This document shows positions 1 to 6,970 of a stretch of DNA of 14,103 nucleotides, in pieces. The position numbers were made by a program, and so were the translations under genes. This stretch comes from an uncultured Clostridia bacterium (GTDB lineage: Bacteria; Bacillota; Clostridia; Christensenellales; Aristaeellaceae), in the NCBI GenBank assembly GCA_904420265.1, contig CAJFUU010000193.1, forward strand, positions 1 to 14,103, given 5' to 3'. The notes beneath the pieces were generated by a model that had not been told where the DNA came from, searched no databases, and saw nothing but the letters and a program-made list of their open reading frames with translations. Position 1 is the stretch's first letter; each line of letters opens with the position of its first letter.

Positions 1-132
1 GCCCAGTTTGCCGGCTCCTCCTCCGTGCCTGCGCACGTGGAAATGATGGGCCTGATCGGCATGGGCAACAACCCCATGGTCGGCGCCACCGTGGCCGTCG
101 CCGTTGCGGTTGAGGAAGCGATGAAGAAGTAA
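1..132 (+). CDS. GGGtGRT-family protein, C-terminal fragment
   Basis: The reading frame is open from the first base to a TAA stop and gives the last 43 residues of a protein whose start lies outside the window. The tail contains AQFAGSSSVPAHVEMMGLIG, followed by MGNNPMVGATVAVAVAVEEA. I recognise this from memory as the C-terminus of the GGGtGRT family, found mostly in anaerobic Firmicutes and of unknown biochemical role. The name comes from a motif upstream that is not visible here. No partner gene follows on the same strand: about 1 kb of apparently non-coding DNA comes next. The family call is fairly good but depends on only 43 residues. Confidence 0.7.
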   Translation, partial: AQFAGSSSVPAHVEMMGLIGMGNNPMVGATVAVAVAVEEAMKK

Positions 133-1147
133 CGCCTTACCGTTTCAGAAGGGAACGTTTGCGGGCGTTTTCCGCTCCGCCGGGTTTGGCTTAGGTCAGC
201 GCTGTTTTGCCGCGCATTCTTCCGCCCAATCGCGCCGGAACGGAATTTCCAGAACGCGCGCAGTATTACAAGGCGTTTTCCGCGCCCGGGATTTCCGGGG
301 CGGAAAACGGACCGGCCCCGCATTTGCAAAAATGCGGGGCCGGCTTGTTGTATATTGCCCCCGCCTGGAGCGGGGGTTCGAAGAATGTATAGCTACGTGC
401 AAAAGCGTCAAATCCTTTTCCGGTAAGAAAAGGAAGCGCGTAGGCAAAAGCCAATACCAAAGGCCAGGCGGTTGCATTTGGCAGCATCCGGGGGAACTGG
501 CGCATGCGCCGGATATTCAGAACGCGCGAGCGCTGCCGGGATCATGCTTCTATAGGGCTTCGTCAAACCGCCGGCTTGGCCGACGGCTATGATTGATAAA
601 GTCAATCGATTGCCAGAAGAAAAAGCCCGCAAGACAAGGGAAATTGTATGGTCGTAAGCGATCGCGGGCCGCAAGTGCGGCTGACGCGGGAACTCCGCCG
701 CCTGGCGAAGTCTGCCGCCTTGCGAGGGCGTTTGGCAATCCCGCGGTGCCAAAAAAGTGCGCCGCGGGCCGCATAAACTGCTTCGGTTTTCCGTTCTATC
801 CAGGCGGTTTTTGCGTTTGTGATTTTGTCAACGCGCTGAGCCCGCATTTACAAAAACGGGACAAATCTGTCGGAGAACTTCCGGAAAGAAAAGCCTTGCT
901 GCGTTCCTGCGGTCGCCGCCACAGGGCGGCGGCGAAAATCCGCCGTTATCGTGGCCATGCGTTTTGAAAGCGGCGTATCCCACGGCAAAAAAGCCGGCGT
1001 TTTTGCAGAAACCGCCTCCCTCCGCAGGCAATCCCGCTTTCTTGACGGCCCGGAGCAAGACGCAAGGGGCTTGCCCGCCTTGACCGTCATTTGGCAAAAA
1101 TGAGCAGAGATGTTGAGGCCTGCGCTGGAAAAGCGACGCGCATCAAT
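133..1147. other. Long intergenic stretch without a convincing gene
   Basis: Open frames of 60-124 codons exist on both strands here, but none resembles a known family. They are rich in Arg, Ala, Pro and Gly, as expected of random frames in GC-rich DNA, and lack well-placed ribosome binding sites. What can be seen is hairpin-forming sequence: a 14-bp stem at 312-343, a 7-bp stem at 358-376 (CCCCCGC/GCGGGGG), a 7-bp stem at 414-433 (CCTTTTC/GAAAAGG), a 5-bp stem at 668-681 and an 8-bp stem at 913-935 (TCGCCGCC/GGCGGCGA). The stretch separates the plus-strand GGGtGRT gene from the end of the minus-strand Ada-like gene, so it lies between convergent transcription units. Confidence 0.6.
312..351 (+). 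terminator. Strong hairpin, probable terminator of the GGGtGRT gene
   Basis: CCGGCCCCGCATTT (312-325) and its exact complement (330-343) form a perfect 14-bp stem closed by a GCAA tetraloop of the stable GNRA class. It is followed by CTTGTTGT, a weak and interrupted T tract. It lies about 180 nt past the stop of the GGGtGRT gene. The likely role is an intrinsic terminator or a 3'-end stabilising hairpin. The imperfect T tract makes termination less certain than the stem suggests. Confidence 0.6.
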
Positions 1148-1692
1148 TTATTCATGGCTTTTTCGGTACATATTGGGGCTGTATCCTGTTCTTTCTTTGA
1201 AAAAGCGGTTGAACGTGGACAACCCTCCAAACCCGACAGAAGCCGCAATATCAATGATTTTTGCATCTGTCTGCACTAAAAGACGCTTCGCTTCATTCAA
1301 CCTGAGCGAATCCATATATGCTTTTGGCGTCATTCCGTAGGCTTCTTTGAATATTTCCACCGCCCTCCGTTCTGACAGACCAATTTTCTGCAATTCCTCG
1401 TTCCACAAAGCCTGCCGCTCGTACAATGCATCCAGATGACGTTTGATCGTTTCGGCTATATCTCTCGTTGGGCGGTATGTTAAAAGATCGCTCCGGCAGC
1501 GTTTGCACGGACGAAAACCGGCTTCGATTGCTTCCCCGGCACGCTGGAAAAAGCGCACATTTTCCCTCAACGGCTTTTTCGATGGACAGGAAGGCCTGCA
1601 AAAAATCCTGGTAGACAACACGCCATAAAAAACAATCCGTCGTAATTGGCATCGTTGCTTATCACGGCTTTGTACATTTCATCTGCGGTCAT
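1148..1692 (-). pseudogene. adaA: Ada-like methylphosphotriester sensor / AraC-family regulator, frameshifted
   Basis: The start ATG (1690-1692) follows a GAAGGAAG ribosome site and reads MTADEMYKAVISNDANYDG. Near 1619-1621 the frame shifts, and the rest of the protein (LSTRIFCRPSC...) continues in another frame to 1148. Restoring one missing G (GCG-TG to GCG-GTG) gives FFMAVLSTRIFCRPSC, which aligns with the Ada N-terminal domain. The four zinc-ligand cysteines are visible in FCRPSC and CKRC. An AraC-type double HTH follows and ends GYSPNMYRK. The repaired length is about 181 aa, typical of the Ada-N plus AraC regulators that sense methylphosphotriesters in DNA and activate alkylation-repair genes. 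It lies 17 nt downstream of the Fe-S protein gene and is probably co-transcribed. Whether this is a real inactivating mutation or a sequencing error cannot be told here; the rest of the gene is undamaged. Confidence 0.85.
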
Positions 1693-1709
1693 GCGCTCGC
1701 TTCCTTCGC

Positions 1710-2381
1710 TCAATGGGCTGCGATGTATGCGTCCAGTTCGTCGTGCCATTTCTGGATGTCGCATTCCTGCGGGTCGGTCGGTTTGCCCAGGAGGAGGTCG
1801 GTCAAATGGCATGGAACCTTACCTCCGATATGCATGGCTTTAATGCAGGATACGCAATACACGACAACCTTCTCGCATGGCATACTGCCCGCCCGGTTTT
1901 TCATTGCGTCATGTATTTTTTCCATGCCGCAATTTGGATATAAGCTGTCTCCACAGCAGACAGAGTACGCGCCGGTTTTTTCCGCCTCAATCGCATTTAT
2001 GTTCATCTTTTGTAAAAGTCCTCTGACAGCCCTGTGGACAACGGGAGCGTTCCGCACGGGGCAGGGGTCATGAACGCTGGCCTCCATGCCGCGATAGTCG
2101 GGGAAAGGAAAATTATTCAGCCCATTGATAATCTCCCATAAAGAAATCGTGGAAATTCCCTCGTAAAGCGTGCGGAAGCGCCTGTCGCAACCGGCGCATA
2201 CATTGATGATAATAGAGCCGCCGGGCAGTTGGGGATTGTGCCGGCAGCATATGTTGTGCATTTGAATTTGCGGATAATTGCTTTGCAGATACCTGAATAT
2301 TTCTTCTGCATTCTCCGGACGGTACAGGCTTAACGCACATCCGGGGTTAAAAAACAAATTCGCGGCGTTCTTCACAGACAT
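1710..2381 (-). CDS. CCG-domain Fe-S protein (heterodisulfide reductase B-like)
   Basis: This 223-aa protein starts at the ATG at 2379-2381, which has a strong GGAGGTGG site a few bases upstream. A longer in-frame start at 2444 lacks a ribosome site. It has two cysteine-rich motifs of the CCG type: Cys15, Cys45-46, Cys62-x2-Cys65, then Cys107, CCG at 142-144, Cys166-x2-Cys169. The first motif reads CCR instead of CCG. Such domains bind [4Fe-4S] or noncubane clusters in heterodisulfide reductase HdrB, LutA/GlpC-type and related redox proteins. No membrane segment is seen. The gene is followed after 17 nt by the Ada-like regulator, so it may be the redox or repair partner of that regulator. The precise reaction is unknown and the electron partner is not in the window. 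Confidence 0.8.
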   Translation of the reverse strand: MSVKNAANLFFNPGCALSLYRPENAEEIFRYLQSNYPQIQMHNICCRHNPQLPGGSIIINVCAGCDRRFRTLYEGISTISLWEIINGLNNFPFPDYRGMEASVHDPCPVRNAPVVHRAVRGLLQKMNINAIEAEKTGAYSVCCGDSLYPNCGMEKIHDAMKNRAGSMPCEKVVVYCVSCIKAMHIGGKVPCHLTDLLLGKPTDPQECDIQKWHDELDAYIAAH

Positions 2382-2389
2382 TCTTTCCA

Positions 2390-2457
2390 CCTCCAAAATT
2401 AGAATACCATTTTTTCTCCGAATTTTCTTCTCAAAAATGGACATTCAATTTTGGAGG
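2390..2457. repeat. 11-bp inverted repeat upstream of the CCG-domain gene
   Basis: CCTCCAAAATT (2390-2400) and AATTTTGGAGG (2447-2457) are perfect inverted copies 46 nt apart. The left copy overlaps the ribosome binding site of the Fe-S protein gene on the minus strand. The spacer is AT-rich in contrast to its surroundings. It could be a two-site operator, or an mRNA stem that would mask the ribosome site. No confident promoter was found here. Confidence 0.45.
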
Positions 2458-2493
2458 CGTTTTTGCTCCATAACCGCATGTTTTCCTGCGCGG

Positions 2494-3474
2494 TCACACA
2501 CCGATGCCACGCGCATCCCTGCGCGCGATGGCCCTTAAGACCTTTTCCTCAATCCGTTCCGCGGTCAGGCCAAAGCGCGCTTGCAGATAAGGCTGCGGCC
2601 CCACTTCGCCGTAGCAATCCTCAACCGCGACGCATTCTACGGGCAAGGGCAACTCCCGGGCCAGAAGTTCGGAGACGGCGGCATACAGGCCGCCGATGCG
2701 GTTGTGGTTTTCGGCCACGACGACCGCTCCGGTGCGACGGGCATGGTTCAGGATGGTCGCCTCGTCGAGCGGTTTTACGGTGAAGGGATTGACGACCGCC
2801 GCGCCGACGCCGCTTTGTTGCAGGCGCTCCGCCGCTTGAAGCGCTTCGTGCACCATAATGCCCGTTGCGAAAATCACCGCGTCGGAGCCTTCGCGCAGGG
2901 GAATTGCCGCGCCCAGGGGAATGTGGGAACCTTCCGCAAAAACGCGGGCATTTTGCTTGCGCCCAACGCGCAGGTATTTCACGCCGGGCAGATCCAGGCA
3001 TTGCCACAGGACGCTTTCGAGCATGACATCGTCCGTAATGTCGAAGACCGTCGCCGTGGGGATGGTCCGATACAGGGCGACATCCTCAAAGGGCATGTGC
3101 GTTCCGCCGTTGAAAGCGGCCGTGACGCCGGGGTCGGTGCCGATAACCGTAATGTCGTTGCCCGCATAGCCCGCGGAAAGGAAGACCTGGTCAAAGCAGC
3201 GCCGGGAGGCGAAGGGGCCAAAGGTGTGCACGATGGGCTTAAAACCGCTTGCGGCCAGGCCGCAGGCAATGCCAATCATGTTCGCCTCGGCGATGCCGCA
3301 GTTGATCGCCCGGGTGGGGTGCGCCCTGGCGTATGCAAGCGTGCCGATGCAGCTCATCAAATCGGCGTCCAGATAAATTGCGTCTGCGCGCCGCTCGAGA
3401 ATGTCGGGAATAACCGCGCCCAGGACATCCTTGAAAGCGCGCGCCTGCGGCATGCCATTATAAACGATCTTCAT
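2494..3474 (-). CDS. Transketolase, C-terminal subunit (split enzyme)
   Basis: This is the C-terminal half of a split, thiamine-diphosphate-dependent transketolase, carrying the pyrimidine-binding and C-terminal domains, about 326 aa. The start at 3472-3474 (MKIVYNG) is chosen because GGAG lies 9 nt upstream; an ATG three codons earlier would sit directly on that site. The motif CGIAEANMIGIACGL (from residue 59) holds Glu63, the conserved glutamate that activates the thiamine aminopyrimidine ring. HMPFEDVALYR (about 126-136) and HTFGPFASRR (about 83-92) are typical of the family. It overlaps the end of the N-terminal subunit gene by 17 nt, so the two are translationally coupled. The enzyme moves two-carbon ketol units between sugar phosphates. 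The split layout is common in archaea and Firmicutes. It is the last gene of the operon. Confidence 0.9.
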   Translation of the reverse strand: MKIVYNGMPQARAFKDVLGAVIPDILERRADAIYLDADLMSCIGTLAYARAHPTRAINCGIAEANMIGIACGLAASGFKPIVHTFGPFASRRCFDQVFLSAGYAGNDITVIGTDPGVTAAFNGGTHMPFEDVALYRTIPTATVFDITDDVMLESVLWQCLDLPGVKYLRVGRKQNARVFAEGSHIPLGAAIPLREGSDAVIFATGIMVHEALQAAERLQQSGVGAAVVNPFTVKPLDEATILNHARRTGAVVVAENHNRIGGLYAAVSELLARELPLPVECVAVEDCYGEVGPQPYLQARFGLTAERIEEKVLRAIARRDARGIGV

Positions 3475-4315
3475 GTGCTTCATCTCCCAAGCGCGCCCGT
3501 TGCTCTTCAAGCGCTTTCATCCACGCCTCCACTTGCCCCGGGGCGAACGTCATGCTGTGATTTGACGGGGCGCTTTCCACTTCGGGAATGCCTGCGCCCT
3601 TGACGGTATCGAGCACAATGGCGCGAGGCTTGTCCGGATGCGTTTTGCAGGCGGCGTTGTATACGGCCACGGGGTCGTTGCCGTTGACGCGCTCCGCATC
3701 GAAACCAAAGGCGGCGAATTTGGCGACGAGGTCGCCCGTGCAGAGCACGTCGCGCACAAGGCCGTCGAGCTGCTTTTTGTTGTTGTCCACCAGCACGCAC
3801 AGGTTGCGCAAGGCATGGGCCGAGGCGAACATACATGCCTCCCAGACCTGGCCTTCGTCAATTTCGCCATCGCCGAGGATGAGAAATACGCGGCTGTCGT
3901 AGCCATTGAGCCAGTCGCCCAGGGCCATGCCGACGGCCAGGGAAGCGCCCTGCCCCAACGAGCCGGTGGTCATGTCCACGCCGGGGGTTTTCAGGCGGTC
4001 GCAATGACTCGGCAGGCGCGTGCCGGGCTGATTCAGCGTTTTAAGATCTTCGCTGGGGAAGTAGCCCATCTGCGCGAGCGCGGCATACACGGCCGGACCG
4101 GCATGGCCCTTGCTGCATACGAGTTTGTCGCGCTCAGGCCAGTCGGGCTGCTGAGGACGGACGCGCATAACGCCGCCGTACAACGCCGCCAGCGCGTCCG
4201 CGATGCTGAGCGAACCGCCGATGTGGCCAAACCCGCGCGCGCCCAGCGCCGTGAGCGTTCCAATGCGTATGTCGAGCGCGAAGGCCTTGAGAGCGTTTTC
4301 CTGTTTCCTGTTCAC
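3458..4315 (-). CDS. Transketolase, N-terminal subunit (split enzyme)
   Basis: This is the thiamine-diphosphate pyrophosphate-binding half of the split transketolase, about 285 aa. The GTG start (4313-4315) is chosen over an upstream ATG at 4369 because a GGAGG site (4321-4325) lies 5 nt before it. Motifs in order are FGHIGGSLS (His31), SKGHAGPA (68-75), GSLGQG (118-123), GDGEIDEG (148-155) and VDNNKKQ (from 176). The GDG...NN pair is the classic thiamine/Mg2+ binding signature with the expected spacing. Its 3' end overlaps the C-terminal subunit by 17 nt, and 50 nt separate it from the LarA-like gene upstream. Paralogous pairs in sugar-catabolic operons often act on non-standard ketoses, so its substrate here need not be xylulose 5-phosphate. 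Cytosolic; no signal or membrane segment seen. Confidence 0.9.
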   Translation of the reverse strand: MNRKQENALKAFALDIRIGTLTALGARGFGHIGGSLSIADALAALYGGVMRVRPQQPDWPERDKLVCSKGHAGPAVYAALAQMGYFPSEDLKTLNQPGTRLPSHCDRLKTPGVDMTTGSLGQGASLAVGMALGDWLNGYDSRVFLILGDGEIDEGQVWEACMFASAHALRNLCVLVDNNKKQLDGLVRDVLCTGDLVAKFAAFGFDAERVNGNDPVAVYNAACKTHPDKPRAIVLDTVKGAGIPEVESAPSNHSMTFAPGQVEAWMKALEEQRARLGDEAHEDRL

Positions 4316-4365
4316 GGTATCCTCCGAAAAATCAATATTGACCGGCCTTGAAAATCCCAGGGAAA

Positions 4366-5631
4366 TCAATTGCCGCCGTCTGGCGGCGCAATTCCGGGAA
4401 GCGTGGAACCGCCAAAGGGCATGACCAGAACGCTGGCGTCTCGGCCCATTTTCTCAAACGCGGCGTCCAGGGCCGTCTGCGCATGGCGGTATGGCTGCAG
4501 AAAAAGCGCGTTTACCAAAGAGTCGTCCAGTTCGCTGACCAGGTAGACCTCGGCCCTGCTCAGCACCATGGCGATGGCGGCGGCCTTGTGTCCGCCCAGT
4601 TCAAAGCGGTTGTGTACCCGCTCCACCAGGCTTTGGGGATTTGGCGCCGCAAGCATCCACTTTTGAAAATTTGCTTCCCCCAGGCCCTCCTTGCAGGAGC
4701 CGACAAGGATGATAACGCCGCCTTGCCGCACCGCGTGTTTGGCGTTTTCCAGCGCTTTCTGCGTTTGATAAAGGTTGATGTCTTTGGGAAACCCGCCCGC
4801 CGAAACGAGTACAATTTCCGCGGGGCGCGGGATTCTTTTAAGGTATAATGTGTCCAGAAAGGCGCAGCCGGCCCGGTGCGCGCGTATCGGGTCGCCTGCT
4901 ACGGCGCAGAGGATTTCCTTGTCTTCGCCGAGCACCACGTTGAGAATGAAGTCGACTCCCACCAGCGCGGCCGCTTCCTCAATGTCCTCGCGAATTGGGT
5001 TGCCGTCCAGCTTGCCTACGCAGGCATTGGCGTCAACCATGTGCCGATGGTTCATCTGGATGGCCGCGCGGCTGGAAACGCCCGGCATGATCGCCTTGGC
5101 GCCGCCCGAATATCCCGCAAAGTAGTGGTATTCGATGTTCCCCAGGCAGATGCGCCGGTCGGCCGCGGCGACAATGCGCGTGACGTCCACAGGGGTGCCG
5201 CGCGCGGTGATTCCCATGCGCACGCAGTCTTCTGCGTCCGCATCCACGCAACGGATTTCACGGTATGCCCGCGCCCCGGCAAGGCGCGCGATTTCCTCCT
5301 GCGTATGGCGGCGATGGCTGCCAAGCGCAAAGACCAGCGAAATATCCGCGGCCTGCACGCCGGCCTGGTAGAGTTCGTCCAACAGCAGCGGCATGACCCG
5401 GGCGGTGGGCATGGGGCGGGTAATGTCGCTGGTGACGACAACCACCTTTTCCCCGGGCTTTACAATTTCGCGCAGGCGCGGCGTGCCGATGGGACGCTCA
5501 AGCGCGCGCGCCACCGCCGCTTCTCCACGCAGGCCGGCGGGGGCGCTGTTTGGCGTCAAAATGCCGAGCAGGTTGCGCTTTGGCACTTCCACGCGCTGCA
5601 AACCATCTCCAAACCCAAGTTCAATCTGCAT
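4366..5631 (-). CDS. larA: LarA-family nickel-dependent hydroxyacid racemase/epimerase
   Basis: A 421-aa protein, full length for the LarA superfamily. Recognisable motifs are SDITRP (68-73), GSHRRHT (104-110) and NIEYHYFAGYSGGAK (165-179), followed by His195. His106, His169, Lys179 and His195 match in order and spacing the residues that in lactate racemase bind nickel, bind the nickel-pincer nucleotide cofactor or act as acid/base groups; Lys179 is the expected cofactor-attachment lysine. The family interconverts stereoisomers of 2-hydroxyacids, including lactate, malate and sugar acids. Its setting between a kinase and a transketolase points to a sugar-derived hydroxyacid rather than lactate, but this is inference. 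Cofactor-synthesis genes (larB, larC, larE) are not in the window. Its start overlaps the kinase stop by 11 nt, indicating coupled translation. Confidence 0.85.
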   Translation of the reverse strand: MQIELGFGDGLQRVEVPKRNLLGILTPNSAPAGLRGEAAVARALERPIGTPRLREIVKPGEKVVVVTSDITRPMPTARVMPLLLDELYQAGVQAADISLVFALGSHRRHTQEEIARLAGARAYREIRCVDADAEDCVRMGITARGTPVDVTRIVAAADRRICLGNIEYHYFAGYSGGAKAIMPGVSSRAAIQMNHRHMVDANACVGKLDGNPIREDIEEAAALVGVDFILNVVLGEDKEILCAVAGDPIRAHRAGCAFLDTLYLKRIPRPAEIVLVSAGGFPKDINLYQTQKALENAKHAVRQGGVIILVGSCKEGLGEANFQKWMLAAPNPQSLVERVHNRFELGGHKAAAIAMVLSRAEVYLVSELDDSLVNALFLQPYRHAQTALDAAFEKMGRDASVLVMPFGGSTLPGIAPPDGGN

Positions 5632-6895
5632 GGTCCATTCCTTCCGCGGGGAATTTCTTTGCGCCTTCGCGCAGGGCCCGGACGACGGGCAATTCCTCTC
5701 CGCTGAGGAAGCGAATCAACGCGCCGCCGCCCGTGCAGATGTAATCCACGCGTTCGGTTTGGCCGTATTTTGCCGTGGCGGTGATGGAATCGCCGCCGCC
5801 GATAACGGTGTACGCCTGCGTCGCGCCAAGGGCGTCCCAAACCATTTTGGTGCCCAATTCTGTTTCCTCGTTTTCAAATACGCCCATGGGGCCGTTGACG
5901 AATACAGTTTTCGCCTTCAAGATATGCCGCGCATAAGCCGCGGCGGTTTCGGGGCCGATGTCCATGGCGCAAATATGCGGCGGCACTGCGCCGATTTTTG
6001 CTTCGCGCCGTTGGCCGTCTTCCAGATACCCCAGGTCCGTGGGCAACAGGATGCGCTCCGGATAGCGCGCAAGGAGATTCCGCCCCTTGCCGATAAACTC
6101 GTCATAATTGGATTTATGGATGTATTCCATGCTCCCCGCGCCGATTTTGTCGCCCCGCGCCGCCAGGAGAATATTTCCCACAACGCCGCCCGCGAGTATG
6201 CGGTCGGCCGTGTCGTTTTTCAGAACTGTTTCCATCATTTGGAAGGCGTCGGCGATTTTTGCGCCGCCCAGCACAAAAACGCAGGGGCGCGCGGGGTTGG
6301 ACATAAGCGCTGAAACGACGCAGTATTCCTTTTCAAACAGCCGCCCCATGGCGCTGGGCAACACCTGTTCAAAGCCGCACAGCGACGGCTGGTCGCGGTG
6401 CGCGGCGGCGAAGGCGTCGCACACATAGAGATCGGCAAGCGGGGCCAGTTTGCGCACGACTTCCGTCTGCGCCTGCTGTTCGTGCGACAGCCGCAATTTC
6501 AGCTCAAACAGCGTTTGTTCCTCCGAACAGAACCGCACGTTGTCCAACAGAAGGATGTCCCCGTCCCGCAGGGCGCAGATTTTTGCGCGCGCGGCGGGAC
6601 CTGTCACATCGTCGATAAAATCCACCGGACGCTCCAGCAGCCGCTCCAGCACCGCCGCATGCGGGCGCAAGGTGTAAAAGTTTTTGTATTCAATATCGCT
6701 GCCCTGATGCGCCAGCAATACCAGGCGCGCGCCCCGCTGAGACAGTTCCCGAATCGTGGGAACGCAGGCTTCGATGCGCGCGGTGCTTTTCAGCTTGCGC
6801 TTTTCCCGATCGACCGGCTGGTTGATGTCCACCCGGCAAAGAACGGTTTTGCCGCGGACGCTGAACGCATCCAGCGTGTGAATGCCAAATTTCAT
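5621..6895 (-). CDS. pgk: Phosphoglycerate kinase, archaeal-like
   Basis: A 424-aa kinase. The start at 6893-6895 follows a perfect AGGAGG site 5 nt upstream. Motifs are RVDINQP (21-27), LLLDNVRF (115-122), CDAFAAAHRDQPS (159-171), GGAKIAD (210-216), NGPMGVFENEE and GGGDSITATAKYG. DAFAAAHR with LLAHQG and the long nucleotide-binding loop resembles archaeal PGKs more than the usual bacterial form. PGK transfers the acyl phosphate of 1,3-bisphosphoglycerate to ADP. The His-x-Gly-Arg/Lys motif that helps hold 3-phosphoglycerate reads His63-Gln-Gly-Ser66 here, so a basic substrate-binding residue is missing. The gene follows GAPDH by 75 nt and overlaps LarA by 11 nt. Either a divergent PGK or a kinase for a related acyl phosphate is possible. 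Confidence 0.85.
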   Translation of the reverse strand: MKFGIHTLDAFSVRGKTVLCRVDINQPVDREKRKLKSTARIEACVPTIRELSQRGARLVLLAHQGSDIEYKNFYTLRPHAAVLERLLERPVDFIDDVTGPAARAKICALRDGDILLLDNVRFCSEEQTLFELKLRLSHEQQAQTEVVRKLAPLADLYVCDAFAAAHRDQPSLCGFEQVLPSAMGRLFEKEYCVVSALMSNPARPCVFVLGGAKIADAFQMMETVLKNDTADRILAGGVVGNILLAARGDKIGAGSMEYIHKSNYDEFIGKGRNLLARYPERILLPTDLGYLEDGQRREAKIGAVPPHICAMDIGPETAAAYARHILKAKTVFVNGPMGVFENEETELGTKMVWDALGATQAYTVIGGGDSITATAKYGQTERVDYICTGGGALIRFLSGEELPVVRALREGAKKFPAEGMDHAD

Positions 6896-6970
6896 ATGGC
6901 CCTCCTGAGATTTTTTCACCGGGAAAAGGGAGAAGGATTCCCGTCTTTTGCAGAAAACGCGCAGGCGGCG

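Noticed and set aside
370..390. GGTTCGAA resembling a tRNA T-loop
   Set aside because: The flanking bases do not form a T-stem, and no acceptor or anticodon arms can be placed around it.
976..1010. GCAAAAA/TTTTTGC dyad as terminator of the Ada-like gene
   Set aside because: The centre is a GCCGGC palindrome with A/T arms outside, opposite to the order of an intrinsic terminator, and it is about 140 nt past the stop.
2581..3603. 340-codon plus-strand frame
   Set aside because: Antisense shadow of the transketolase genes, with no family likeness or ribosome site.
4876..5706. 276-codon plus-strand frame
   Set aside because: Antisense to the LarA-like gene, which carries all family residues.
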